From Sipunculus nudus (lineage: Eukaryota > Annelida > Sipuncula > Golfingiida > Sipunculidae), in assembly GCA_026874595.1 (NCBI GenBank), contig CM049306.1, forward strand, positions 28,697,519 through 28,761,518: a DNA stretch of 64,000 nucleotides, given 5' to 3'. The notes beneath the pieces are model-generated. The model made no database searches. It had not been told where the DNA came from and saw only the letters and a list, made by a program, of their open reading frames with translations. Positions within the stretch are counted from its first letter, which is position 1; each line of letters starts with the position of its first letter. Shown one piece after another: positions 46,031 through 59,576 of this stretch. The translations under genes were made by a program, and so were the position numbers.

Positions 46031-49000
46031 TGATAACCATGTAACATTTTCAGTCATAAAGGGATTAATAGGATTAAACTTTCAGTTTTTATATGCACCA
46101 TTTTATGAATTGAAGCACATTTTGTGTCTTTACGGCAATGTTCACATATTTTGTCTGAATTGGTAATGAGAAAAAAATTAATAGTAAAAATAGAATGATT
46201 TTCCGGCTGGGTAATTGTTTGTCCCAGAGACTGTAGAACCACTTAAGTTTTTGTGGCCCAAGGTAGCTGAAAGCAATTCTTTGTCAGTAAAGCGTGTCAT
46301 ATTAAAATTTGTACCATTATCAAATCGATTAGCACCAGTATGATCTGGATACATGATGTTATGGTTACTATAAAAACGTATCAGACTGCATCTCCAGAGC
46401 CTATATTTTCTATGAGGCCTGATCTGAATATCTATATGATTGCTAGGAAATTATAAATTAAATATTATAATATGTTGTTCAGCATATAGGGATTGGTGCA
46501 TGTGTGTGCCTTGAGAGAAAAGTTATAAACAAAATTTATAACTGCATGGTGTGCGCGTTACTATTACCACCGTGTACGGATCAGTATCTGCTTTTTATGC
46601 GAACCAACGAATCTGGAAAAGGACCAACCCTTGACCACATTAATTTATTCATATAAATTATGTTTGATTTTTAATTCTAGCCTTTATATTAATTCAATAG
46701 CTTTTGTCATGTTGGGACCATTATCAATATTTTAGTAGGGTTTTTGTACTGATTAGTGGAGATATTTTAGTGTTTCAGACATGAATAACAGTGTGTTGTC
46801 GTAGCTTAGTATAAAAAACGGATGGCTATAGAGGGATACAGAGCTTTTACTAATATGTATCAATGTTGGAAGGCAATTATTGGAATTGGCTATATGAAAC
46901 AATATCATTGCTATAGTCTGTTCGAAATTTGTCAATATTTTCAAAAACATTAATTCCAAATGGTATGCTGCAATGAAGGAAAGGGGTATAGGCCTAATTA
47001 ACTATAATGAAACTTAAGCCATACCTTGCAAAATATTTATAGAATGCAATAAAATCAATATCTGGGTTAACCGTCTTTTTTTTACAACCTATCAATCCTA
47101 TTTAGGAAAGACAAGGTCCCTGGTCACATGCTCAAACAACTACAATTTAAAGCTCCTGATTGGTTGTTTAGAGTCATAAATATTCTAAAAAATGTTACTT
47201 TCAAAATGAAGCTGTCAACCCTGACAGACGCCATGTTAGTTGGCTGTAAGTTTCTGAAGAACCAGAAGGTTGCAAAATATAAATATTGGGTTTTTTATGA
47301 AGTTTAACATCAAATACTAGTGCGTTGGTCCCTGTCCAGCTTAAGGGTCATAGTGTTTGATAACATTTAAGTTTCAGAGGATAATCGCAAAATTTCAATT
47401 GGCACCTACTTGTTGTACACACTGTAAGTTTCTTGCAATCGCCGAGGGATCACTGTAAGCCTCCAACGACGCCATGGAATACCAGACATTGAAAATTAGG
47501 TGGAGGCCAAAAATAAATATCAGGTGCATATCTGTCACCTATGGTTAATGTTTTGTCCAAAAGTCAGTTTTTGAAAATCAAATATATTTCAGATCTAGTG
47601 CAAACACGGGGGAGGAAAGGAAAAGAACAAGTAGAATAAATAATATTTGTAATCGATAGTTTTCCGCTCTTTGGGTCCAAGAAAGTCCACTCACAAAAAA
47701 ATCTAGACACATATATTGATATAGAAATATAATTATCAGTCCGTATTAGCCTCCGCTCCTCAAAACGGGGGAGTCAATGAATCAAAAGCACGGATTCGGC
47801 AATCAATTATCGAGAAAACTAGTTATGAGTATCGTCAGTAAGATTAGTACTGTGGCCGCCGGTATAGGCAATTTAAGAAGTTTTGTTAAGTTAACAGAAG
47901 GCTGCTCATTTCAGCTGCATGTTATTGGTCTTGATTTAACATAATAGTCTGATAGTTTAGATAAAATGTTGTTTGTCATGTCTTGCAACCTTGAGGAAAT
48001 AATATCTGTCTATGCCTATTTTTGTCAGAGCCATCGATAATCATATCAATTCTTGAATAAGATACTCCTGATAATCGTAGTTGTAATCCTGCGTCGATCG
48101 GTTTACCAGTATCTCGTCCCATGTACATGCAGGCATTCCAAAAATTGCCTGGTATTCCAAACCCGTAGTTCTTTTTCAGAAGTAGGAGTTTCTGGTATTT
48201 TTGTTATAAAATTGCATTCAATTAAAAACCATTAGAGGGGCTGTCTAGCATACAAACACATCCCAGTATACCTGCACAACACTCAGTAGAACAACGAGGA
48301 GACTCTCGTAACTTCTACCTGCTTTGTAAACTTAATTGACTCCGTCAGCATCCTGGTCATGCACTAACGACGTCATATTAGAAAGAATATCAATCGGGAT
48401 GAAACCCGGTTGTTAATGAGTTTTTTAATGCTTTGACAAGAGTCAAGACATTATTTTTGGCTTTGTATTGTTAGTTTCAGCATGATTCTTCGAAATACTT
48501 TTGTATTGTTAGCTCTAATAAGATTCCAGAAATTATTGTTGGACTCAGCTTTTGCTTCGTTTTCAGTCATTAAGGAGCACAACAACGCTATAGTAACAGC
48601 CAAAAATAACTTTAAAAAGAGCATTCCAAGACCATTAAGAGGATCTGCCAAGCTTGTGAACACGTTACCCTCAGTATCCCACCTGGAGGTTTTAATATGC
48701 TGGATGGTGACAAAGAGTCTTGCATGAAAATAGATTACTTTGTTCGGTTAGCGGTTTTATGATTGTGTCTTGGCTAAATGTATATTGGCATAACAGTGGT
48801 CAGAGTAAGCAATAATTTTTTCAGGTAAATGTAATTTAAATCTGACCTACATTTAAGGTTACCAGATTTCATATGGGAATCCGATTATAGGGTAGCTGCC
48901 ATATTGCTCAGCAATGTTCAGTACATAAGAAAGAAAGAACATTTGAACTTTTTTTGTCCAAGTGATGAATTCTGGGCATCATATCCTAAGGCCGCACTAT

Positions 49001-49049
49001 AGTGGATAACAGGAGCTGGACATTCTAATGGGCGGGACCCAGAATTAAT
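46031..49049. other. No gene seen
   Basis: AT-rich sequence. Opposed frames at 48451-48727 overlap on both strands and show no family or splice context. Confidence 0.45.
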
Positions 49050-50800
49050 ACCATCGACCCTCCCTCATCAAATTTTCTTTATTTTGCCCTCTGCCCTCCG
49101 TTTTCAATATCTCCTTTATACCCTCTTCCGTCTGTAATCATTATCTTCTTTATACCCTCTACCCTCCGTCATAAATATCTTCTTTATTCCATCAGTACTC
49201 CGTCATCAGTATCTTCTGTATACCATCTGCCCTCCGTAATCAATATCTTCATGATTCCATCGATACTCCGTCATCAATATCTTCTTTATTCCATGAGTAC
49301 TCCGTCATCAATATATTCTTTATGCCCTCAGCCATTCGTCATCAATATCTTCTCTATACCATCTGCGCTCCGTCATCAATAATTTTCTTTATAACCTCTG
49401 CCCTCCGTCATCAATATCTTCTTAATATCATCTGCCCTCCGTAGTAAATATTTTCTTTATACCCTCTGTCCTCCTTCATCAATGCCTTCTTTATACCAAT
49501 TAGCCTTCGTCATTAAAGTCTTCTTCATTCAATCGGCCCTCCGTCATCAATACCTTCTTTATTCCATCCGAACTTATGCCCTCTACCCTCCGTCATAAAT
49601 ATCTTCTTTAATCCATTGGCGCCCTCCGTCACCAATATCTTCTTAAAACCATCAGTCTTCCCTAATCAATATTTTCTTTATACCCTCTGCCCGCGTCATC
49701 AATATCTTCTTTATACCCGCTGCCCTCCGTAATAAATACCTTCTTTATTTCATTGGCCCTCCGTCATCAGTATTTTCTTAACTCCATCGGCCCTCAGTGA
49801 CCAATATCTTCTGAACACAATCGGCCCTCAGTCACCATTATATTATTTACACCACCAGCACTCCGTCATAAGTATCTTCTTAATACCATCGGTCCTTCGT
49901 CATCAATTTCTTCTTCATACCCTCTGCCCTCCGCAATCAGAGTTTTCTTTATACCATCTGCTCTCCTTAATAACTATCTTCTTTATATTAACGGCCGTCC
50001 GTAATCAGTATCTTCTTATACCATCTGCTCTCCATCATCAATATCTTCTTTATATCATCTGCTCTCCTTCGTCAATCTCTTCTTTATATTAGCGGCAATC
50101 CAAAATCATTTTGTTCTTTATACCATTGGCCCACAGTCATCAATTTCCTCTTTATACCATCGACCTTCCGTCATCAATATCTTCTTTATACAAATGGCCT
50201 TCCGTCATCAGTATCATCTTTATACCAACTACTCTTCTTTATATTAGGGGCCGTCCGTCATCAACATCTTCTTTTTACCATCGGCCCTCCGTCATCAGTA
50301 TCTTCTTTATAACATCTGCTTTCCTTTATCAATATCCTCTTTATATTAACGGCCCTTCGTCATCAGTATCTTCTTTATACCATCGGCCCTCCGTCATCAA
50401 TATCTTCTTTTTACCATCGGCCCTCCGTCACCAATTCCTTCTTTATACCCTCGGCCCTCCGTCCCAAATACCTACTTTATACCATCTGCATTCCGTCATC
50501 AATATTTTCCTTGTTCCATCTGCTCTCCTTCGTCAATAATTTTTTTATACAAACAGTCCACCGTCATCATTATCTTCTTTTTACCATCGACCCTCCGTCA
50601 TCAATATATTCTTTATATCATCGGCTCTCCGTCACCGTCACATCTGCATTCCGTCATCAATATCTTCTTTATACCTTTGGCCCTCTAGCTCTGTGATCAA
50701 TGTCTTCTTTACACCATCTGCTCTCCTTCATCATTATCTGGTTTAAACCATCAACCCTCAGTCATCAATATTTGGTTTATTTTAGGATTGTGATTATACC
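49050..50800. repeat. 34-bp minisatellite, about 1.75 kb
   Basis: About fifty units with consensus CCCTCCGTCATCAATATC followed by TTCTTTATACCATCGG. Units vary by point changes (ACC/CCC, CTGC/CGGC) and one- to several-base indels. The 142-residue plus-strand frame at 50111-50539 is produced by the array: a 34-bp unit gives a 34-residue superperiod. The array is roughly 8.1 kb downstream of the receptor donor, inside its presumed first intron. Confidence 0.93.
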
Positions 50801-53409
50801 ATTGGCCCAACGGGAAACATTTTATCTCAGGCGATATTTGCCCCTGAAACGAGTTACACAAGAATGAAATTCTTTCATAAGAAGGACATTATCGAAAACG
50901 CACAATAGTTTCGGATAATCAAGTTATATCTGCCTCTAAAATCAATTTTGCCTAAAATATTTCAACTTTTATATTATTTTCTGTCCACTTACTTTAACGC
51001 GTTTAGATCAAAATATTCAAGATCAACATGTGTAAAAGGTGTGAATAAACAGAACCAATGCAAACACCTTTCATAAGGCTCAGTTCATTTTTACTCGCCA
51101 GAGATGCAGCAACAAATTCTAACCTTTATTAAAAACCTGGTAAAATTCATGATAACATTACAGCAAAAGATAGTTCCGGGCAAAATAAAATGCAGTAAAT
51201 ATGGTGCAACACTTGGCTAAAGTGACAGTGACTATAATGTAAACATTTTACTTATATTTAAGAGTCCTGCCAGTCTTTCGACTCCATGACCACACCCATT
51301 CATGGGAGATAAAATAGTCGTTACCCCGTGTGTAACACAAGACAGTAATTGGTCCAATATTCCCCAAGATATTTGTTTTAAGTCTGACAGGCAGACAGAC
51401 GAATGGTGGCATTACTTCATAAAGGACAGTCCTCCGGGATAGCCGACTCCCATCCGCCAAGATCTTTATAAAGTTTACACCAATTGTTTATGTCAGATTT
51501 TGTATTGCCGTTTGAAAGTCCTTTTTCAGCACCCTTCTTTAATGGCTGTTTAAAGTTTATATGCAGGGATACCCCATATTCATACGTCATCAGTATACAA
51601 GCGGTAGTTCATAGGGTCAAGGAAGGTGAACTAAGACAATCTACGCTGATTAAGCTTAATTATACCGCTACCAGGTCCGAGGATTTATTTATTTATATCC
51701 CTTGGTGTGTGTGGTAGCGACTTCCCTCAAAAAGTCTTGATCTGATCTTGATTTGATCAGAGTTAAACAAAATTAATCATTAGAGGTGAAAGGTAATCAG
51801 GACCACTATGATTTTAAATGAAAAGATTCTATACCTTTGTGAGATAGGGCAAATGTTTCTTCCCGAGTGCTAGACCGCAGTCATTCATTGACATTAGGGA
51901 CAGAACTGATTTATGAAACCGTCTAGTTTGTGATACAAACTTCCCTCGGCTCCGAATCATATATTATCTGGGATAAGTATCATGTACAACATCTGGCGGA
52001 GGTGTATATGTGGTTTCTGGCTGCCTTCTATTTATACAATAAGATGGTTTTGGACGGTCCTTAAAAAATCTGAATCCCACGGCACATACTCAATGATGTT
52101 TCCAAAGTGACAAACATTCTCGGAACCAACGACGTCCGTATTATGCTTTGACGTCATTCATTGTACAAACACAAACAAAACCAGCTGGCTAATGGGTCAG
52201 ACATCAAAGTTTTGTGACCGATCAATTTGATCGATCAAGATGTCTAGTTGGCCTTCTAGACGTGTCCTACAAACACTCAATATGATAGGTGAATCATTAC
52301 TTAATTAAAATTAAATGAGGTGATATTCCTACGAAAAACATCTTTTAATATTCCATATATGTTTTTCGCACTAGATTTAATCAGTCATGAAACATTTAAT
52401 AACGATGCACCAGTGATAATAATTTGACAACCTTACATAGATCGTTTATTAAACATTTGTAAGTCCTTTCTTATCTTATGTTGGGTCGCGTCTGGAACTA
52501 GATCACCTAAAAAAAGTCATTCTGCGATTGCTAAGTAAAAAAGATATGTTAACGACGTTCTGAGGTTTTAAGATAATACGTGATATAACGCATGCAGTTG
52601 TACACAGTTAGATATTGATAAATATATACCTAACAATATCAGTCCTGAAAGGAAGTACCTTACGGTAAAACTTCTTCTACAATCAAATAATGTGGGTTTG
52701 TGTGTGTTTTGTACATCTGCTCAAAGTTTGATACGCATACGCTTGGTATCGGATTGGAAAAAAACAGAACCATTCAGTGCTTTCATGTCGTGCATGGATG
52801 ATAATTTAAATGAAACCTAACGATCAAGGAAATCAACCGGGAGAAAGTTTGAATAATTAGATAATTTATTTACAAAATAATGAAATAAGAACTAATGGTC
52901 ATTAAATAATTCGTTCTATTCGAAATTGTTTCGTTGATTTCCATAGTTAGGGGTAAAGTTTTGAAGTTTTTATTTGTGGTGATTAATCACTCCAGCTATA
53001 TGGCTGTTGTAATAAATGTGGGCGGAGGACAAGACGGACAGTCAGAACGGTGTTCTTCGCACCAACTTTTCCTGCGACCTGCTGCACACATTTTGTATGA
53101 CTGTTGATTTGTGTACCTTTGACTGGAATTAAAAGATCTCTTCATACCCACTTAACCCATATTGTTGACATTTTTGTATTCCGGATAGACGATCGAATTC
53201 CGGATAAACTGTTTTCGGATGAACGACGCTTTGCTGTATATCTTACCCATATACCTTCTCTGTCTTCTTCTTCTTTTTCTTCCTCCTCTCCTCTTGGTTA
53301 TGGTGTTACCTTTAAGATGCAACACATTTTGAAACCTAACAGACATAAAATAAATCAGGATTGGACTTTTTTTTTATTATATTCATGCACACGCCTGTTG
53401 CAGCTGATA
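50801..53409. other. No gene seen
   Basis: No convincing exon. A palindromic TGACGTCA occurs near 52149-52156. Confidence 0.45.
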
Positions 53410-53900
53410 CCTCCATTTACCTCCGTTTATTAAGTTTACGGTGGCTGCTTTATCGTAAACTCTACTTTAGTCCGTTAGCTTATTTTACGAGCTCTGCAAT
53501 GTCTTTACCGACACTTCGGTACGTTGATTAAATTTAATGTCTCCGTAAAGTTCCGTTTCCCAGATGACTGATGCTGCAATGTCTTTAGATTTATTTCCAT
53601 GTTCGTTGGTCCAGGTTGTTGTTGTTGTTGAAATGTCCACTCCGGGTTTCTTCTGGTTACTCTATTTAAGGGACTAACAGCCCGTGCTATTTAGGGTTTG
53701 GATCAGTAGGGCATGGCTTGAACTCTTTCTTTGTTTTATTAATGTCTATGGGCGTAGCCATGTCTTTACTCCTTTACTTTCTTCTGATTAGTTAGTCTGC
53801 AGTCCCAGTAATGTCTTTCCCTCTACCAATTTCCGTTTATTAAGTTTATGGGTGCTGGAATGTCTTCAGCCATTCTTGTCTTCCTCATTTTCCAGGTGCT
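53410..53900. repeat. Degenerate tandem repeat, units of about 48 bp or multiples
   Basis: CTGCAATGTCTTTA-like phrases occur near 53493, 53571, 53754, 53802 and 53852, commonly preceded by CCGTTTATTAAGTTTA-like phrases. Boundaries are blurred by divergence. Confidence 0.5.
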
Positions 53901-54823
53901 AATTATACCATAACAGAGTTCCCTAACGCATGTGAGTTAATGGTGTGTATTTTTTTTTTTTTTTGCATTTATGTGATTAATCGGCAGTGTACTGCAGATT
54001 GCATCAATTCAGCGGGGTCTTGTTTTTAATGTTTGCAAGATGGATTAATTATAATCAAATTTTAGTTTGTGAGATCAAAATATTGTCAGTCATTTCCAAC
54101 ATCTACTGACATATTGGATGATGTAAACCTGAAACAAATATAAACAAATATGTTGGGCATATGTGAGTATATGGTGTCAACTGTTCAGAATGAGCCACTT
54201 TGTTATCGTTTGCTGTCTGAACTTTCATGAATATTTCTATGATTTTTCTTTGCTCTGTAAGTTCTACATAATATTATGCTTTTTCTTGTTCTGGACAAAG
54301 GCACTTGTTGATAAAAGCTCAATATAAGACATAAGAAACATGGATATATGTAACTAAGAAATATGGAATGATCATTGAATATCTGTTATATATGTTAACG
54401 TTTATGTTGTATTTGGGTTTCTTGTGGTGTATATTTCTATCCTTTTTTGACAAGCATGCCGCTACTCTCAAGAGCACCGTTGATAGCTCTGTACTCTAAT
54501 ACACAAAAATGCGTATCTGCCCATACTTCTAAATTGACTGGGGTCAAATGGTGTTATTCAAACAAATAATAATATAACAATATTGTGTGACAGAAAATGT
54601 GTTTGCATTCCAAATTTTTATGGATCTTAGCAGAGGGCCTCATCAAATACCAGACAAAGTACATTTGTTATTTCTGCACACACACACACACTCACTGATA
54701 AAACAAACAAAACTACAGTTAACACATACATGTAACCAATTTAACTAATGTATCATCAGCAAACGTATGTATGATACAGTATAATTAAACAAAGTGGAGG
54801 GAGCAGCCATGCACATGTAAAAA

Positions 54824-54826
<3 letters not shown>

Positions 54827-54868
<42 letters not shown>
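54827..54868. repeat. (TA)n tract, left of the MITE
   Basis: Alternating TA ending exactly at the left end of the inverted-repeat element at 54869. Confidence 0.9.
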
Positions 54869-54871
<3 letters not shown>

Positions 54872-55052
54872 TGAAACCTCGTTGTGTCGAAGTCGTAGGG
54901 ACCCTCAGAAAACTTCGACACATCCGAGGTTCGACACAAGCGGGTTTTCTTTGGTTATAATTTAACAAGAGATGTCCGGAATATTGAGTCTGTTACTTCG
55001 ACTTAAGCGGGGTATTCGACTTAAGCGAGTTCGACACAAGGAGGTTTCACTG
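54869..55052. mobile_element. pogo/Tigger-like MITE, 184 bp
   Basis: The element starts CAGTGAAACCTC and ends GAGGTTTCACTG, with the inverted repeat extending over about 26 bp (TTGTGTCGAA on both arms with one mismatch between the blocks). It is flanked by TA on both sides. CAGTGAAACCTC termini and TA duplications fit Tc1/mariner-pogo elements. Internal TTCGACACA and TTCGACTTAAGCG phrases repeat the end motif. There is no transposase. Insertion inside a (TA)n tract is what a TA-targeting transposase would produce. Confidence 0.88.
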
Positions 55053-55054
55053 TA

Positions 55055-55056
55055 TG

Positions 55057-55093
<37 letters not shown>

Positions 55094-55108
55094 ACATATA
55101 TATATATC
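55055..55108. repeat. (TA)n tract, right of the MITE
   Basis: Continuation of the interrupted TA tract, with a TTTATA and an ACATA break. Confidence 0.9.
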
Positions 55109-55109
55109 C

Positions 55110-57465
55110 CTGGGCAATGCCACAGTGGAAATTATATACAGAATCAATTGAAAGATTTGAACATATGAAACTGAATCAATATATATTAATTCATAAACAC
55201 AAAACAAAATGAAAATTCATCTTCCACTTTGCCGTAAACATTATGCAAATTAAAACGTAAAGTTTTCAATCTATTTTTTATTATACTAAACGATCTGAAA
55301 ACAATAATAATAGTACAAATATTTTGAGGAGGTAACAATATACTAGTAATTTGGGAAAAATCAAGTTCTTTTGAAAAGTCATGCTCAAACCATTTAAAGA
55401 ACTTTACTGACGCTCTCCGTGATAAGAAACAAATTTACAATAAAATTGTGTAAGATATATGGATATATGCCCGATTATATATTCATTTATTCAACCATAC
55501 TCATCATATTGAAGTTACCAAATAACACCATACTGCAGTATCCACGATCATATTGTTCGTGTCTTAGGTTTAGTTTTCTTTTAACGTTTCCAGCTCATAC
55601 CTCTCTGTTCGTCAGAAAAACACGCGGCTCTCCACATGCCCTAAATATCTTTAAAAATGTATTTGGATCCGGATTAAGATTTAATGGATATTTTCACCAT
55701 CCATAACGTTTAATCAAAATCCCTTAGTATAGCCGAAACCAATGCTGGGAAGAATATATTACTCCTTGGCGGAGGTAAAACAGTTATCAATATACATAGT
55801 AAATATGCATACATGCATTATACAAGTTTAAAAACTTTCATGATTGTACACATCTGTAGTGTGACATTTAATTTCCATAAAATATTTGATTGACAATTAA
55901 TATTTTGAAAATTGATTATTTCTGGTAATTATACGATGGTACAGCAATACAGCATCCAATTCACGATGAAAATGAGAATAATAAACCACAAAGTCACAGG
56001 AAATAAAAACATTGCTTTTGTCGTTTTAATATTTTATTTTCTTTGGCTTTATTTTTATTGTTTACTATCAAAATTAGATTACACTGCGATTATTCTTTAA
56101 TTACCATTTGATGTTTCATGCTTCACAATGTAATCCCATTGATTGTGGGCACATTATTATTCACATGGTCTGGCTAGATATAAGACACTGGTGGCATTTA
56201 AAAACCCATACGGTAATGGCCAGAAATTTTGTGAAGAAAAGGTCAAAGGTGAATGGGGTTGGATGTCTTCCGGGTTAGTTTTACGTTTAGAAGCCGTGTC
56301 ATAGTGTCTGTGGTCCTTGCATTGTTTAAACAATTCTGCGCAGGGATGCCAGTTAGCAGTAAGATATCCCGGTGCCAGTGGCATATTCTTTTCTTTCACA
56401 GACATCTTTTCATTCCAGAGTCTGTGTGCATATCCAACCGGCTCATCCGATTTACTCTCCTTTCATGGGGCTCCGCTTTCTCTGGAACCACAGCACTCAA
56501 AACCGGAGGAGCCCGGAGCATAGGTGGAGCCGCTTTGTGCGTGGATTGACCAGTATAAATGGTGGCAGGGTTAACACGTCTTCACCATATTCTCTCCTCT
56601 ATTCGGCAGATCGCTTTTGATATTTTTCTGTGTCCCGCAGCAGTATATTTATTTGTGCTTTTGTAGCTGATTCCCTGCCGTGTACTTAACTGTCCGGGAT
56701 GAGACCAATTCAGTCCCTTCGTGACACGGAATAATCTCCATGGTAGTGGATAATCCACAGCTCCTGCCAGCCTTGCATTGTCATGCTATGTTCATTGTTC
56801 ACATACGACTGGGAGAGACAAGGATATCAGTTTGTCTTTCAGGATGGGGTGGCGGGATGCGACAAGGTACCGACGGAAAAGAACTCGGAATTTCCATTGC
56901 TTTTTTATCAAGTCAATATTGTAAATAAAGTAACTATAATATAGTGCCTCGGTCGCTTCAGTATTAAAATCTATATATTTATATTTCTACTGGGCTGTGC
57001 AAGGTCATAGTACCGTAAGTAAGAAAAAAATATTTCCGCAAATCTATGATCTTTTTAGGACTGCAGGCTATACCCTTCTCCCAACTCTTTCTACTTTTCA
57101 AATCAATTTAAAGGCTATCTATGATTTGCCTCAGCCGCCAACACATTTTATTCATAAGGTACATGGATTTTAATCAGATGAACTCACGAAAGATTTCTCC
57201 TTCTTAACTGGTCATTTTGATACGACGTGACGCGATAAAACTATGAAATATCAGAAAGTAGTTGCCGAGTTTAATGTGCATTATGTGAATTATACTGGCA
57301 TGAGGGCTTTACAATGCCACTGGAATTAACAGGAGGCTCCAACATTTAAAAAAGCTTGCGGTTAATTTGCGAAATTCTAACATATGGTCTTTCAGAAGTG
57401 TGTAATTTTATTCCTGGCTTTAAGATTGGAAATGTTTAAAAAGTTCCGTTTCTGCATTATCGCAG

Positions 57466-57468
<3 letters not shown>
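55110..57468. other. No gene seen; one TATA-like site
   Basis: No exon is convincing. TATAAATGG near 56555 lies in unusually GC-rich sequence and could be a core promoter, but no downstream coding exon supports it. Confidence 0.35.

Positions 57469-57524
<56 letters not shown>
57469..57524. repeat. (TA)n microsatellite
   Basis: Uninterrupted alternating TA. Confidence 0.95.
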
Positions 57525-57527
<3 letters not shown>

Positions 57528-58010
57528 CACATTAGAGCTGCCTGGACAGAACCCATTCGTGGAGTCATGAACGCAGCCGACCAGCGGCATCTTCAATTTA
57601 AATGTTAAATGTGCTTTTGAAATCGTTGATAGCTTTCTTGTCCCATTTTTATGTACTTTTACGTCTCATTTTCACCGGGCGATCCATCGATGCACTCTTT
57701 TGCTTTTTTTTTGTAAACTCAAAATTATAAAATATGGCCGACAATAGTCTTGCCATTTATTTAAAAAACAGAGACACAAGAATGGGCGACTGGTTGCCGT
57801 TTTACATTTGGAAGATATCACAAATGATGAAGATTGCATGAGAAAGGGTGTTGTCAAGCAACGTCAATGCATAGTCGGGTAGTTTATTTAATAAATGCTT
57901 TTTCACCTCGATCAATTAGCAAGTGGACAGGTAATATATTTTATACATAATTTTGATATTATATGTTATAATTTAGTTGACCTTGAGGGTTATTCATGCA
58001 ATTCAATTTA

Positions 58011-58016
<6 letters not shown>

Positions 58017-58049
<33 letters not shown>
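58017..58049. repeat. (TA)n microsatellite
   Basis: Uninterrupted alternating TA. Confidence 0.95.
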
Positions 58050-58051
<2 letters not shown>

Positions 58052-59400
58052 CACAGGATCTGTTAGTATATATTCTCGGAATTACTCATATTTCGTTGTT
58101 TCTCGTGAAGAAGTCTCTTTCCACTGAACCCATTACTAGATTAGATTATTATCAAAATTTTCATGATTACATGTACAGAGATCTCTGAATTTAATACAAG
58201 CGGGTCAGGCAGGCTAAGTCCTTCATACATGTTGGGCAAGAAGTACAATGTCTAAAAACCGCTTCATTCATCATTTACCGATTTCTGAGACCAACGAGGG
58301 GACATATAGGGCACAAGGGATCCTGTGTCTGCTGAACCTCGCCTGTGGTGACATTAATCAGATTTACTCTTTTTTTCCTTTGGTCTATGGTGCACTGTTG
58401 ACCTACGGTTATTAAATTGGTTTTCAGACCGGTCATACATTGTCAGAACCGTTTGACATGATATATTAAACGTAGACAACACCCACACTCTGGAATAAGC
58501 ATCACGTACGGCAGAAAAGGGCAGCCTTCCCCCGCGTGAGCCCTATACAGTTTCTCAAGGAAAAGGGTCAACTTTCCGTCCTTGGCTTGAATTAAACCCG
58601 TGACATTCATTCTCGTATTTTCTTGATGCTTTACACACGTGGTTATGGCTCGGATTATTGATGAGTGATGGGCAAAACTCTGCCATTCCCTCCTCAATTT
58701 CTCTACATTATCTCTACTTATATAATGTAGACTTGCAATGAAAATTTGAACAAGATTATTGTTATTTACGGTAGGTACAACTTTAGCTTCTCAGCGCGAC
58801 CTAGTATTCAACCAATGAACGATTTAGAAGTTTAAAATAAGTATCTTTTGGATAAAACGTCAGCTTTAACCATATTTTAGCTCAATGCAGAAAAACTGCA
58901 TGTATATTTTCAAAAACGATGACCAATCGTGTCCCTTTCACCACCCAACAATTACATTCAAACAGGGGTAATTAAAAGAGAACTTTTTTGATCGGGTTCG
59001 GGCAATGCATACCGAAACTGGAGTCTTATGTTTATATGGTGATCAGCACATAACTGGAAGATACACAGTCATTCTGTATTTTTTCATTATCGTGAATGTT
59101 TAGCTTTTCTGGTATTGTTTCTGAAAAGTACAGACCAGATGACACTCTGTATGCATATACGTGTTACGATACTAAGTTTACGTCAAATATACATATCCGT
59201 TCATCTGAAGGAACTTAAAATACTAGCAACTGCAAAAATCTATAAAGAAAATAAAGAACGAGTGTTATTGGTTAATTTTCACAGAACAGGGGAATCGTGA
59301 TCCTCGTGCACCCTAACGCTTACGTAAAACAACACGAAGTACTCTTGTGGAGAACAGCACGTTCCTTTCTTATGTACTCGCCTTAATGATTCAAAAGTGT
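58050..59400. other. No gene established
   Basis: A minus-strand frame at 58697-58443 (84 residues, including GLIQAKDGKLTLFLEKLYRA) has plausible composition but no family or splice support. Nothing else stands out. Confidence 0.35.
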
Positions 59401-59432
59401 CACTAATTATGGGGCTTCCACGTGCAAGTAGT

Positions 59433-59576
59433 CACGTGCCTTCAGTAACGATGACGTAAAGCACATTAACTTAAACTTCCGTAAAAACAGAAATAACTCT
59501 CGACCACGTGCCAGCAGTTACGATGACGTAAAGCACATTAACGTTAACGTCCGTGAAGCAGAAATAACCCCCTACC
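59433..59576 (+). promoter_or_regulatory. 72-bp tandem duplication carrying CACGTG and TGACGTAA
   Basis: CACGTG at 59433 and 59505 is followed 13 bp later by TGACGTAA (59452 and 59524), then AAGCACATTAAC and a CAGAAATAAC end. The 72-bp spacing is exact. A further CACGTG lies just upstream at 59419. E-box and CRE/ATF-type sites are thus repeated as a unit, which suits an enhancer or promoter module, though simple duplication explains the pattern equally. Confidence 0.45.

Noticed and set aside
50111-50539. 142-residue plus-strand open frame
   Set aside because: It lies wholly inside the 34-bp minisatellite; the peptide repeats with the array and has no independent support.
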